A stretch of DNA of 64,000 nt, taken from NCBI RefSeq assembly GCF_000733945.1, contig NZ_JPOL01000002.1, forward strand, positions 2,419,001 to 2,483,000, read 5' to 3'. Source of the stretch: Flavimarina sp. Hel_I_48. Lineage in GTDB: Bacteria; Bacteroidota; Bacteroidia; Flavobacteriales; Flavobacteriaceae. This document shows, piece by piece, positions 1 through 9,204 of this stretch. Under the pieces are notes generated by a model that ran no database searches, was not told the DNA's origin, and saw only the letters and a program-made list of their open reading frames with translations. How positions within the stretch are numbered: position 1 is the stretch's first letter; the number at the start of each line of letters is the position of its first letter. Both the position numbers and the translations under genes were made by a program.

Positions 1-2
1 GA

Positions 3-806
3 CTGGCTATTTCGCAGAGCGAAAACAGTTTTGATAATACCTATAATGCTATACGCTCTGCATTGCAAAACAATGATGCCATAGGAATTGTTGCTGAAGT
101 TGATCACGAAGCTAACGCTGAATCCGTTGATCTGGAGCTTGGTCATAGCAAAGTAATACTTTTCGGTAATCCCAATCTGGGAACGCCTCTAATGCAGGAA
201 AATCAGTTGGCCGGGCTGGATCTTCCTCAAAAAATACTGGTTTACGAAAAAAATGGGAATGTTTTTGCCGCTTATAATAGCACGGGCTATCTATCTAATC
301 GCTACAACCTGACTGCAATGACCCTGGAGCAAATTGAAATAGCGCTGAGCGATCTGGTCACAAATGCAACGAATGTTGTACCCACAATTCCAGGAGATGA
401 TACTGTTGATTTTCAAGAAGGGGTAGTTACGGTAGATAGCAATAAACCCTTTAGCGCAACTTATGATGCGTTAAGATCTGCGATTGCTGACAATAGCAAT
501 CTGAAAATTATTGCTGAACTTGATCATCAGGAGAATGGCACGTCTGTGGGTAAAACGATTCGCCCCACACGGTTGATTGTTTTTGGAAATCCCAGGTCAG
601 GTACGCCCCTTATGCAAAACAAACGTAGCATCGCTATAGATCTCCCTCAGAAAATGCTGGTTTGGCAAGATGATGCAGGAATCACCCATATTTCGTACAA
701 TGACCCAGATTATTTGGCCAGCAGGCACGCTATTGATGGAAATACCGAGATTTTAAAAACTATTTCAGATGCGCTCAGCAACCTTAGCGAAGCAGGAGCA
801 AAATAG
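3..806 (+). CDS. Tandem DUF302 domain protein, 5' end outside window
   Basis: The reading frame is open from position 3 and has no credible start inside the window; a TTG at 63 is internal, because the residues before it match the region preceding the second repeat (a YNAIRSAL / YDALRSAI pair). Two DUF302 units follow each other (roughly codons 15-105 and 140-260), each with an E(V/L)DH segment, a VIFGNP-like strand, GTPLMQ and LPQK(I/M)LV. DUF302 is a small alpha/beta fold of unclear function, often secreted or periplasmic in Bacteroidetes. The missing N-terminus probably holds a signal peptide or lipobox, which cannot be checked. The family assignment is firm, the function is not known. Confidence 0.8.
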   Translation: MAISQSENSFDNTYNAIRSALQNNDAIGIVAEVDHEANAESVDLELGHSKVILFGNPNLGTPLMQENQLAGLDLPQKILVYEKNGNVFAAYNSTGYLSNRYNLTAMTLEQIEIALSDLVTNATNVVPTIPGDDTVDFQEGVVTVDSNKPFSATYDALRSAIADNSNLKIIAELDHQENGTSVGKTIRPTRLIVFGNPRSGTPLMQNKRSIAIDLPQKMLVWQDDAGITHISYNDPDYLASRHAIDGNTEILKTISDALSNLSEAGAK

Positions 807-830
807 AAAAATAAAATCAGCCTTTTAAAC

Positions 831-862
831 AAAAAGCCTTCCCTTTACGGAAGGCTTTTGTT
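831..862. terminator. Bidirectional intrinsic terminator
   Basis: AAAAGCCTTCC and GGAAGGCTTTT form an 11-bp stem around a 6-nt loop, with A and T runs on either side. It lies between two convergent genes and can serve both. Confidence 0.85.
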
Positions 863-933
863 TGGAATAAAACAATTATTTGGGATAATAAAGGGTAGAA
901 AACATCTTTTTTACACCAAAAATCACCCCTATT

Positions 934-1863
934 TCAATAGTTTTTCTCCCTGGAAACGGTGTTTTTCAATTCCTCTCCGCTTTGCAATCTTTTGTAGTTT
1001 TCCACGACCTGATCTGCAATAGAAGAGGGATCGCTTTTACTGGCTGTGTGGGGTGTGATCAGAATCTTTTCATTATCCCAAAATGGATGGTCTTCCGGTA
1101 GAGGTTCTGTATGAAAGACGTCAAGGGCCGCGCCGCTTAGTTTTCCATTTTTCAGGGCTTCTGTCAAATCATCATCTACCACATGTCCACCACGTGCGAC
1201 GTTGATTATATATGCATTATCGGGAAGTTTTTTAAAGAGATTTTTGTTCAAAATATTCTTGGTTTCTTCGGTAAGAGGTAGAAGACAAACCAAAATTTCC
1301 GTGGTAGCCAGGAAATCATCCAACTGCTCATCACCTGCAAAACTTTCTAGTCCGTCAATATCTTTTTTAGAATTTGCCCAACCTGTAAGTTTAAAATTAT
1401 TTCTGTGCAGTGTTTTTGCGACCGCTTCTCCTAAAACGCCAAGACCCATGATACCTACGGTTACATCTGGAGCGCGTTTATAGGGGATAGGTTTCCAATT
1501 ATGTTCTTTTTGAAAAGTCGTGTATGTATTTAGGTTTTTAATGGCGTTTAGTGTTTGAGCCAATACAAATTCCTGCATATCGCCTATCAGGTTTTCATCA
1601 ACAATGCGGGTCATCTTAATATTTTCAGGCAGGCTGGGGTCCTCAAAAAGGTGATCAACCCCGGCTCCCATTGATCCAATTACCTTATTGTTTGGATAAT
1701 TGTCAAAACTTCCGTGGGGAGCTTTCCAGGCCAGGATCATATTCACATCTTCCTTATTTTTCAGGCTTTCTGGGGTAAAAACCGGAAAATCTGGATCTAT
1801 TTTTTTTATGGCTTTGAGCCATGGTTCGTAATTTTTATCGTTACGTATAAGTAGTAGGGACAT
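934..1863 (-). CDS. ghrA: D-2-hydroxyacid dehydrogenase, glyoxylate/hydroxypyruvate reductase A type
   Basis: Cytoplasmic NAD(P)H-dependent reductase of 2-oxoacids such as glyoxylate or hydroxypyruvate. The 309 residues match the GhrA subfamily length. The Rossmann motif GxGxxG is at residues 140-145. The catalytic triad of the 2-hydroxyacid dehydrogenase family is visible: Arg224 in NVARGG, Glu253 in DVFHTEPLP and His272 in TPHTAS. It is a single gene with its own TAnnTTTG promoter and does not share an operon with metK. The exact substrate is inferred from the subfamily only; another 2-oxoacid is possible. Confidence 0.85.
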   Translation of the reverse strand: MSLLLIRNDKNYEPWLKAIKKIDPDFPVFTPESLKNKEDVNMILAWKAPHGSFDNYPNNKVIGSMGAGVDHLFEDPSLPENIKMTRIVDENLIGDMQEFVLAQTLNAIKNLNTYTTFQKEHNWKPIPYKRAPDVTVGIMGLGVLGEAVAKTLHRNNFKLTGWANSKKDIDGLESFAGDEQLDDFLATTEILVCLLPLTEETKNILNKNLFKKLPDNAYIINVARGGHVVDDDLTEALKNGKLSGAALDVFHTEPLPEDHPFWDNEKILITPHTASKSDPSSIADQVVENYKRLQSGEELKNTVSREKNY

Positions 1864-1911
1864 AGTACTTTGATTCTGAGAGGTTAAAATTGTAGTTTAT
1901 CTAGATTGTTT

Positions 1912-1919
1912 CAAATTTA
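1912..1919 (-). promoter_or_regulatory. -7 element of ghrA promoter
   Basis: Read on the minus strand this is TAAATTTG, an exact match to the flavobacterial TAnnTTTG box, about 50 nt before the ghrA start codon. Confidence 0.5.
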
Positions 1920-2090
1920 TAGATAAAAAATCATTAGTGCGGGTAGATGGTTTGCAAATCTATTTTTCAAAGGTGGCCTAGTGTAAATGAAGGTACGCAT
2001 TAGCCTTAACTGGTCAATTAAAAGTATAGATCATACGTTATTTATGATTTTAAGCGGTTTTCCAGATATTTTTGATTTGATCGCCGCATA

Positions 2091-2124
2091 AAAAAACAGC
2101 ATCCTTTGAGGGATGCTGTTTTAC
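2091..2124 (-). terminator. metK terminator
   Basis: AACAGCATCC / GGATGCTGTT hairpin flanked by A and T runs, about 20 nt past the metK stop codon. Confidence 0.8.
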
Positions 2125-2144
2125 CATGGAGACTGGGGGTATAT

Positions 2145-3401
2145 TTATATCCCGAAAGTTTCCTTTACCTTATCTACGTAATCAAGTTTTTCCCAGGTAA
2201 ACAATTCAACTTCTTTCGTTACTTTACCGCAATAGGGGCTTTCAAATATTTTTGTAATCGTTTTTGGTGACTTCCCAAGGTGACCGTAGGAAGCGGTTTC
2301 CCTATAAATTGGGTTACGTAATTTCAAGCGTTTTTCAATTGCCGAAGGCCGCATGTCAAATAGCTCACGTACTTTTTTTGCAATTTCACCATCCGTAGCA
2401 TCTACATGAGAAGAATTATAGGTCTCTACATAAATGGAAGTTGGCTCCACCACACCAATGGCATAAGAAACCTGAACCAAAACTTCATCAGCAACACCGG
2501 CCGCAACAAGGTTTTTTGCAATATGACGCGACGCATAGGCAGCAGAGCGGTCCACTTTACTGGGGTCTTTGCCTGAAAAAGCACCACCACCGTGCGCACC
2601 TTTTCCACCGTAGGTATCAACGATGATTTTGCGTCCGGTTAGGCCGGTATCGCCATGCGGGCCACCTATTACAAATTTACCCGTTGGGTTTATGTGGTAT
2701 GTGATCTCCTCATTAAATAGTTTTCCCAATTCTTCTGGGAGGGCATTTTTAACACGGGGAATCAAAATTTTGATTATATCCTCCTTGATTTTTTTTAGCA
2801 TTTTCTCATCATCGGCATCAAAAGGATCATGCTGGGTAGAAACAACAATGGCGACAATTTTTTGAGGCACATTATCATCCGAATATTCGATGGTGACCTG
2901 CGATTTTGCATCTGGGCGCAAGTATTTGATCTCGTTGTCTTCCCTGCGCAATTTTGCAAGTTCGATCATGATACGGTGTGAGATATCAAGTGCAAGCGGC
3001 ATATAGTTTTCGGTCTCTTTTGTCGCATAGCCAAACATCATTCCCTGATCGCCCGCGCCTTGCTCTTCTTTAGATTCCCGGTCTACACCCTGATTGATAT
3101 CCTGCGATTGCTCATGAATAAGCGAAATCACGCCACAGCTATCACCACTGAACTTATAATCCCCTTTTGTGTAACCAATATCATTGATTACCTCACGGGC
3201 AATAGTTTGTACATCAATGTAAGTATTGCTTTTCACTTCGCCGGCAAGTACCACCTGACCTGTAGTTACAAGGGTTTCGCAGGCAACTTTGGCCTCTGGG
3301 TCAAAAGCCAGGAAATTATCTAGAAGCGTATCACTAATTTGGTCTGCAATTTTATCTGGATGTCCTTCAGAAACACTTTCCGAAGTAAATAAATATGGCA
3401 T
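2145..3401 (-). CDS. metK: S-adenosylmethionine synthetase
   Basis: Makes S-adenosylmethionine from methionine and ATP with release of phosphate and pyrophosphate, in the cytoplasm. All three MetK domains are present over 418 residues. The N-terminal signature FTSESVSEGHPDK (ATP-binding His and Asp) is at residues 5-17, the GAGDQGMMFGYA hexapeptide region is near 115-126, and the GGAFSGKDPSKVDRS P-loop-like segment is near 275-290. The length is slightly above the usual 380-400. It lies divergent to the metY operon, separated by a 690-bp region holding a SAM-I riboswitch (plus strand) and a structured metK leader (minus strand). It makes the ligand that those riboswitches sense. Confidence 0.97.
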   Translation of the reverse strand: MPYLFTSESVSEGHPDKIADQISDTLLDNFLAFDPEAKVACETLVTTGQVVLAGEVKSNTYIDVQTIAREVINDIGYTKGDYKFSGDSCGVISLIHEQSQDINQGVDRESKEEQGAGDQGMMFGYATKETENYMPLALDISHRIMIELAKLRREDNEIKYLRPDAKSQVTIEYSDDNVPQKIVAIVVSTQHDPFDADDEKMLKKIKEDIIKILIPRVKNALPEELGKLFNEEITYHINPTGKFVIGGPHGDTGLTGRKIIVDTYGGKGAHGGGAFSGKDPSKVDRSAAYASRHIAKNLVAAGVADEVLVQVSYAIGVVEPTSIYVETYNSSHVDATDGEIAKKVRELFDMRPSAIEKRLKLRNPIYRETASYGHLGKSPKTITKIFESPYCGKVTKEVELFTWEKLDYVDKVKETFGI

Positions 3402-3419
3402 AAAAATTCAATATTAAAT

Positions 3420-3546
3420 GTGTGAAAACAGTGCAAAGGAAGAAGACTTTTAGCCTGCCAGGGGAGTGGATACTGCCTTTAGCATTTTTAAGGTTCCCTT
3501 GTGGAGCCTCGAGGTAGCAATCAGTCAAATCTTTCCTCAAAATCAG
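3420..3546 (-). promoter_or_regulatory. Structured metK 5' leader, possible SAM-responsive RNA
   Basis: Between the TAnnTTTG box (3549-3556) and the metK start the transcript would be about 140 nt. Its ends pair (GAGGAAAGA..GACT with AGTC..TTCCT). Inside are small helices (CCTCGAGG; AAGG-GAA-CCTT; GGCAG..CTGGCAG) and an AATGCTAAAGG segment. The GCTAAA string recalls the pseudoknot strand of SAM-II/SAM-V riboswitches, but the overall order does not match any class I can place. The long, helix-rich leader is visible; ligand control is inference. Confidence 0.4.
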
Positions 3547-3548
3547 AA

Positions 3549-3556
3549 CAAATGTA
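3549..3556 (-). promoter_or_regulatory. -7 element of metK promoter
   Basis: TACATTTG on the minus strand, an exact TAnnTTTG match. It places the start of transcription near 3542 and defines the long metK leader. Confidence 0.55.
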
Positions 3557-3789
3557 TATTTTTAATGAAGAATATAAAATTTAATACGTCGATTTTTGAA
3601 TAATTTATGAATACTGAAAATATTGAGATATAGGACTAACGTCAAACTCTCATTTTAACCCCTGTATTTTACTCCTTCTCAAAAAACGTATTTAAATTAT
3701 TAGTTTCTATCATTTTTTTGATATTTCCCTTGCAATTCTCAAAAACGTTTTGCAACCTTTACTTCAACGTTCAAAAGCATATTGACGAT

Positions 3790-3900
3790 GTTATCAAGAA
3801 AGGCCGAGGGATTAGACCCTTTGACGCCTTAGCAACCCTTTCCCTGTGAAAGAAGGTGCTAAATTCTACCCAGTGCAGGTTTTTGCCATGGATAGATAAC
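3790..3900 (+). promoter_or_regulatory. SAM-I (S-box) riboswitch upstream of metY
   Basis: The closing stem GTTATC / GATAAC is intact. The conserved core follows in order: TTATCAAGAAAGG, GAGGGATTAGACCC, GACGCCTTAGCAACC, then AAGGTGCTAAATTCTACC and GATAGATAAC. This is the S-box consensus. It precedes metY by about 190 nt, so SAM is expected to lower expression of metY and the following fusion gene. Confidence 0.93.
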
Positions 3901-4091
3901 GAATGAATTTTTCTTTTTCAGAAAATATTCAACTCCTTAATTCTTTATAACATTTTTGGCTTTTTGATTTTAATCAACCACATTGGGTCAAGTCCATGAG
4001 GTATGATTAGGAAATTTTTTTTAGAATTTCAACCTAACAGGTCGGGGAATAAAACCCTCTGGAGGGATTTATTAATTCAAAAACTTAGAAA

Positions 4092-5375
4092 ATGAGCACA
4101 CAAAAATTCTCGACCCAGGCCTTGCACGCCGGTCATGACACCACAAAAAATGGCGGTACAAGGGCGGTGCCCATTTACCAGACCTCTGCGTATGTCTTTG
4201 ACAATGCAGACCATGCCGCGGCACTGTTCAACCTTTCCCAACCGGGCAATATTTATACCCGGCTCAACAATCCCACAAACGATATTCTAGAGCAACGTCT
4301 TGCCGCAATTGAAGGCGGTATTGGCGCTGTGGTTACGGCTTCGGGAGCGGCAGCGATCAACACAGCTTTACTTACCTTATTAAAAACTGGCGACCACATT
4401 GTATCTTCCAGCAGTCTTTATGGAGGCACTTATAATTTACTGAGTGTCACCTTACCCCGGTTTGGGATTGATACTACTTTTGTAGATCCAGGCGATGCCT
4501 CTAACTTTCAGCATGCCATAAAGGAAAATACCCGCGCGATCTTTATAGAATCCCTCGGGAACCCAAAACTCGACGTGCTGGATATTGAAGCTATTTCTGC
4601 GGTAGCAAGAGCGAACAAGATTCCGTTGATCGTTGATAATACGGTGGCAACGCCGGCATTGCTCAACCCTATTAAACACGGCGCAAATATCGTAATCCAT
4701 TCGCTTACGAAATATATAAATGGAAACGGGACGTCACTTGGCGGAGCCATAATCGACGCCGGGACTTTTGACTGGTCCAGCGGAAAATTCCCTGAGTTTA
4801 CAGAACCTTCAAAAGGTTATCACGGTTTAATTTACCACGATGCCCTGGCAGAAGCTGCATTCATCGCAAAAGTTCGTGTAGAAGGTTTGCGCGATCACGG
4901 TGCCGCTTTGAGTCCGTTTAACGCTTTTCAGATCATTCAGGGATTGGAAACGCTGGAGATCAGGATGAAAAAACACAGCGAAAACGCACTTGATCTCGCA
5001 AAATGGCTACACAATCAGGAAGAAGTAGAATGGGTAAATTATCCTGGTCTGGAAAATAGCGAGTATAGCGATCTGGTTAAAAAATATTTGCCAAAAGGCC
5101 AAAGCGGGATTGTGACTTTTGGTGTAAAAGGCGGTTTTGAAAGTGCAAAAACCATTGCAGATGAAACCAAGATCTTTTCACTACTGGCAAATATTGGCGA
5201 TACAAAATCACTCATCATTCACCCGGCAAGCACCACGCACCAGCAACTGGACGATACTGCGCAGGAAGCAACCGGTGTGACAAAAGACTTGATTCGGCTT
5301 TCTGTGGGAATTGAAGATATTGAAGATCTGAAAGCCGACTTAATTTCTGCTTTTTCCCATATAGTAAAAGTTTAA
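4092..5375 (+). CDS. metY: O-acetylhomoserine sulfhydrylase
   Basis: PLP enzyme that joins sulfide to O-acetylhomoserine to give homocysteine. The 427-residue length is typical of MetY and longer than cystathionine synthases. The PLP lysine is Lys207 in SLTKYINGNG, which has the Asn-Gly-Asn signature of sulfhydrylases. The substrate-phosphate region SSSLYGGTYNLL is at 106-117. It stands behind a SAM-I riboswitch and 74 bp ahead of the metX-containing fusion that makes its substrate, so the pair forms a SAM-repressed operon. Sulfide would come from the cys genes about 8 kb downstream. Confidence 0.95.
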   Translation: MSTQKFSTQALHAGHDTTKNGGTRAVPIYQTSAYVFDNADHAAALFNLSQPGNIYTRLNNPTNDILEQRLAAIEGGIGAVVTASGAAAINTALLTLLKTGDHIVSSSSLYGGTYNLLSVTLPRFGIDTTFVDPGDASNFQHAIKENTRAIFIESLGNPKLDVLDIEAISAVARANKIPLIVDNTVATPALLNPIKHGANIVIHSLTKYINGNGTSLGGAIIDAGTFDWSSGKFPEFTEPSKGYHGLIYHDALAEAAFIAKVRVEGLRDHGAALSPFNAFQIIQGLETLEIRMKKHSENALDLAKWLHNQEEVEWVNYPGLENSEYSDLVKKYLPKGQSGIVTFGVKGGFESAKTIADETKIFSLLANIGDTKSLIIHPASTTHQQLDDTAQEATGVTKDLIRLSVGIEDIEDLKADLISAFSHIVKV

Positions 5376-5449
5376 TTACAGCAGAAAACTGGCTAAAAGG
5401 CCAAAAAAATCAGTAAAAATGCCGAAAATCGGCCTATAAACAGCATAAA

Positions 5450-8400
5450 TTGAAAACACTTTCAATACAGAATTTTAAGACACAATCTGGCCATACGCTT
5501 GATCTTCCGTTGAGTTATGAACATTTTGGGCAGCCCTTGCACAGCGCTCCCATTATTCTCGTCAACCATGCCCTTACGGGAAACTCGCACGTTGCCGGCG
5601 ACGATGGCTGGTGGAACAGTATCATAGGCGAGGGGAAATGTATTGATACGCGCAGTTATAGCGTGCTTTCCTTTAATATTCCCGGGAATGGCTACGATGG
5701 TTTCTTGATTGAAAATTATAAAGATTTTGTCGCTCGCGATATCGCGGAGATCTTTATTGTAGGACTTGAAACGCTTAAAATTCAGAAGCTTTTTGCCATT
5801 ATAGGCGGTTCTCTGGGTGGCGGTATATCCTGGGAAATGGCGGCACTGCGGCCCAAACTGACCCAGCATTTGATTCCCGTGGCTTCTGACTGGAAATCTA
5901 CGGACTGGCTAATCGCAAATTGCCAGATCCAGGAACAGATTTTGTTGAACAGCAGCCAGCCCGTGCACGATGCGCGCATGCATGCCATGTTGTGCTACCG
6001 CACGCCAGAATCGTTCAAAAATAAATTTCAGCGCAGCACGAATGCAGATCTTAAGATATTTAATGTCGAAAGTTGGCTGGACCACCATGGTACTAAACTC
6101 AAAGATCGTTTTCAGGTTTCTGCCTATAAACTGATGAACCAGTTGCTCAAAACAATTGATGTGACGCGCGATCTTGATAATTCTTTTGAAATTCTTGAAA
6201 AAGTAGCCGCTAATATTCATATCGTTGGGGTAGACTCTGATTTGTTTTTTACTCCGGAAGAAAACCGGGAAACGTATAAGCAGCTCGCTCAGGTAAAAAA
6301 TAATGTAACCTACGGCGAAATTAATTCCGTGCACGGCCATGATGCTTTTTTGATTGAGTTTGAACAACTGGAACAATTACTGGCACCAATTTTCAAGGAA
6401 AATAATGCCAATAAGAAGCTAAAAGTGGTCAAATTTGGCGGTAAATCGCTTGCTAATGGAGAAGGTATCGCCACGGTAGTAAAAATCCTGGAGCAAAAAG
6501 TGCAGAACAACGAGCGTATAGCGGTAGTACTTTCTGCACGTGGAGGCGCTACAGACGAGCTCGAAGCTATACTGAACCAGGCGCGCGCCGGTGAGGAATA
6601 TCAACATCAGTTAAAGGCTTTTAAAAAATATCAAAAGGGCGACTACGAGGTAGATCTCAAAGAAGAATTTGAGAAGCTTGACAAACTTTTTGAAGGCGTA
6701 AGCCTGCTGCATGATTATAGTCCGCGGGTGAAGGATGAAGTGCTTAGCTATGGCGAACTTATTTCAGTAAAGCTGATTACGCAATTGCTTCAAAATAAAG
6801 GGATAAAAGCCCGTTTTGCCGACTCCCGAGAGCTTATCAAAACGAATGATGTTCATGGCAATGCGCATCCGCTGGATAAGGTTTCCAAAGAAAATGTGAT
6901 ACGCCATTTTGCAAAATACAACGGTGATACGGTAAATATCATTACTGGTTTTATAGGCTCAAATGCAGATAATCACACCACCACACTGGGCCGCAATGGC
7001 AGTAACTATACCGCGGCACTTTTAGCGAATTATCTTGACGCTTCTGAATTGCAGAATTACACGCACGTGGATGGTATTTATACCGCAAACCCAGAACTGG
7101 TCCCTGATGCGCAGAAAATCAGTCAGCTGAGTTTTGGCGAGGCGAATGAACTGGCCAATTTTGGGACGACTATTTTGCATGCAAAAACGATTATTCCGTT
7201 GCTGGAAAAGAATATTCCGCTGCGCATTCTCAACACGTTCAATCAGGATGATACCGGTACATTGATTACCGCGCAGACTGAAAGTGAAGGCATAAAATCG
7301 CTTTCGGTGCTTGAAAATATGTCGCTGATCAATCTCGAAGGCCGCGGCCTTCTAGGAAAAGCGGGGATTGATGCCCGTATATTCAGGGCGCTGGGAAGCC
7401 AGAACATTAGTGTGAGTATCATTTCACAGGGCTCATCAGAACGCGGGATAGGACTGGTCGTTGCTGCCGGGGATGCCAACCGTGCGGTGATCGCGCTGGA
7501 GCAGGAATTTGAAAGTGATTTCTACAACCGCGATGTGAATCGTATAGAGGTCATTGACTCTGTTGCGGTGGTGAGCATCATAGGTCAGGATCTGAGTACG
7601 TTCCACAAGCCCTACAGTGCCCTTATAAAAAACGGCATTGTACCGCTACTTTTCAACAATACCATTACCGGAAAAAACGTGAGCGTGGTCTTAAAACATA
7701 AGCAACTTCACAAAGCGCTCAATGTGATGCATGGTGAGATTTTTGGCATTGCAAAACGGGTGAACCTGGGGATTTTTGGGCATGGTAATGTGGGAAGCAC
7801 GCTCATTGACCAGATTTTAAATTCAACTGAAAAACTAAGCGCGCGCAAAGGAATAAAGCTGCAGGTTTTTGCAGTTGCCAACTCTAAAAAAATCCTTTTA
7901 AATCGGGATGGAATTGATTTCCACTGGCAGGAAAAATTGGCTGAAACGGCAGAAAATGGCGGAGTTGCTGAGGTTATCGCTTTCGCGAAAGCGAACCACC
8001 TGGCAAATCTGATCGCAATAGACAATACCGCAAGCGCTCATTTTATTGAAAATTATACTGCATTGGTAGATAACGGTTTTGACCTTGTTTCTTCCAATAA
8101 AGTGGCCAATACGGTAGATTTTGAATTTTATACGCAATTGCGAAAAACACTTGCCGAAAATCAAAAGAGATATTTATATGAGACGAATGTAGGTGCAGGG
8201 TTGCCACTCATAGATACCATACGTTTACTGCATCTTTCCGGAGAAAATATCACACGGATAAAAGGTGTGTTTTCGGGGTCATTAAGTTATCTTTTTAACG
8301 CGTTTTCAGAAGAAAACAGGCCATTTTCCGAAGTTTTACTGGAAGCGATTGACCGGGGTTATACAGAGCCAGATCCACGCGAAGATCTTTCAGGAAACGA

Positions 8401-8833
8401 TGTGGGGCGCAAATTATTGATCCTGGCGCGTGAACTCGATCTTCACAATGAATTCAATGATGTACAAATTGAAAACCTGATCCCTGAAAAACTTGCCAGT
8501 GGGGATGTGGATAACTTTATAAACCGTCTGGGCGAACTGGATACAACTTTTGAAAAATTTAAAAAGGAACAGGATGAAAATCATGTGCTGCGTTATGTAG
8601 GCGAACTTTCTGGTGATCTTACCCATGAAAATGGCGGGAAATTGGAAGTAAAACTGGTCTCTGTGCCTAAAAATTCGGCGTTGGGGCAAGTAAAAGGCAG
8701 TGATTCCATATTTGAGATCTATACGGAATCTTACGGGGAAAACCCACTTGTCATTCAAGGCGCTGGTGCCGGGGCAGCGGTAACCGCCCGGGGCGTTTTT
8801 GGTGATATTCTAAGATTGGCAGAACGGGAATGA
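5450..8833 (+). CDS. thrA: Fusion: homoserine O-acetyltransferase (MetX) - aspartokinase - homoserine dehydrogenase
   Basis: One 1127-residue reading frame from a TTG start. Residues 1-320 are a MetX-type alpha/beta hydrolase with nucleophile Ser121 (GGSLGGG), Asp264 (VDSDLFF) and His297 (HGHDAFLIE). Residues 325-600 are aspartokinase (VKFGGKS at 326-332; GSNYTAALLA near 517). Residues 620-765 are two ACT-like regulatory segments. Residues 772-1127 are homoserine dehydrogenase (GIFGHGNVGS at 774-783, SSNKVAN near 881, NVGAGLP at 914). It would carry out the first and third steps from aspartate to homoserine and then acetylate homoserine; aspartate-semialdehyde dehydrogenase must be elsewhere. 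All catalytic motifs look intact. Control through the upstream SAM-I riboswitch is likely. Confidence 0.93.
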   Translation: MKTLSIQNFKTQSGHTLDLPLSYEHFGQPLHSAPIILVNHALTGNSHVAGDDGWWNSIIGEGKCIDTRSYSVLSFNIPGNGYDGFLIENYKDFVARDIAEIFIVGLETLKIQKLFAIIGGSLGGGISWEMAALRPKLTQHLIPVASDWKSTDWLIANCQIQEQILLNSSQPVHDARMHAMLCYRTPESFKNKFQRSTNADLKIFNVESWLDHHGTKLKDRFQVSAYKLMNQLLKTIDVTRDLDNSFEILEKVAANIHIVGVDSDLFFTPEENRETYKQLAQVKNNVTYGEINSVHGHDAFLIEFEQLEQLLAPIFKENNANKKLKVVKFGGKSLANGEGIATVVKILEQKVQNNERIAVVLSARGGATDELEAILNQARAGEEYQHQLKAFKKYQKGDYEVDLKEEFEKLDKLFEGVSLLHDYSPRVKDEVLSYGELISVKLITQLLQNKGIKARFADSRELIKTNDVHGNAHPLDKVSKENVIRHFAKYNGDTVNIITGFIGSNADNHTTTLGRNGSNYTAALLANYLDASELQNYTHVDGIYTANPELVPDAQKISQLSFGEANELANFGTTILHAKTIIPLLEKNIPLRILNTFNQDDTGTLITAQTESEGIKSLSVLENMSLINLEGRGLLGKAGIDARIFRALGSQNISVSIISQGSSERGIGLVVAAGDANRAVIALEQEFESDFYNRDVNRIEVIDSVAVVSIIGQDLSTFHKPYSALIKNGIVPLLFNNTITGKNVSVVLKHKQLHKALNVMHGEIFGIAKRVNLGIFGHGNVGSTLIDQILNSTEKLSARKGIKLQVFAVANSKKILLNRDGIDFHWQEKLAETAENGGVAEVIAFAKANHLANLIAIDNTASAHFIENYTALVDNGFDLVSSNKVANTVDFEFYTQLRKTLAENQKRYLYETNVGAGLPLIDTIRLLHLSGENITRIKGVFSGSLSYLFNAFSEENRPFSEVLLEAIDRGYTEPDPREDLSGNDVGRKLLILARELDLHNEFNDVQIENLIPEKLASGDVDNFINRLGELDTTFEKFKKEQDENHVLRYVGELSGDLTHENGGKLEVKLVSVPKNSALGQVKGSDSIFEIYTESYGENPLVIQGAGAGAAVTARGVFGDILRLAERE

Positions 8834-8872
8834 GTTGGCAGTTTTCAGTTTCAGTTGGCAGTAAATAGTTTT

Positions 8873-8927
8873 TGACCTGCAAGGTGTTGTTTTTCCGAGG
8901 AACGAGTAAAAACCTCCTTGTAGGTTT
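8873..8927. repeat. Intergenic hairpin repeat
   Basis: ACCTGCAAGG (8875-8884) pairs with CCTTGTAGGT (8916-8925) with one G-T pair, around a 31-nt loop. It looks like a small dispersed palindrome; there is no T run, so a terminator role is uncertain. Confidence 0.5.
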
Positions 8928-9000
8928 ATAAGATGCTCGCCTGAAACTAGACTCAATTGCCGATTTAAATGCTTAATTTTAGAAAATAAATACTAAAGTC

Positions 9001-9204
9001 ATGATCATAGAACGCACAGAAGACGAGGTCATTTTCAGACTTCCGGCAGATACTGATATTTCAAGTTTGCAGCGCATTCTGGATTATTTGAAATATAAAG
9101 AAGCCATAAGTAAAAGTCAAGGGACGGAAGAGCAGGCGCAGGAATTGGCGCGCGAATCAAAAGCTAGGTGGTGGGAAGAAAACAAAGAACGTTTCATTAA
9201 GTGA
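9001..9204 (+). CDS. Small antitoxin-like protein paired with PIN toxin remnant
   Basis: A 67-residue acidic/basic mixed protein, MIIERTEDEVIFRLPAD at its start. The N-terminal part looks like a short beta strand followed by helices, the usual build of a type II antitoxin with a C-terminal toxin-binding tail (ARWWEENKERF). No DNA-binding family is recognised with confidence. Its stop codon overlaps the GTG start of the next frame (GTGA at 9201-9204), the standard arrangement of toxin-antitoxin pairs, and that frame encodes a PIN-domain toxin broken by a frameshift. The antitoxin assignment therefore rests mainly on context. Confidence 0.6.
   Translation: MIIERTEDEVIFRLPADTDISSLQRILDYLKYKEAISKSQGTEEQAQELARESKARWWEENKERFIK

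Noticed and set aside
3420..3546. A third SAM-I riboswitch in the metK leader
   Set aside because: The S-box core (GAGGGA, GCAACC, GGTGCTAA) is not found on the minus strand; only a generic GCTAAA string is present.
5909..6376. Minus-strand frames across the metX/thrA and other large genes
   Set aside because: They run opposite to clearly conserved enzymes, match no family and lack promoters; they are compositional shadows.
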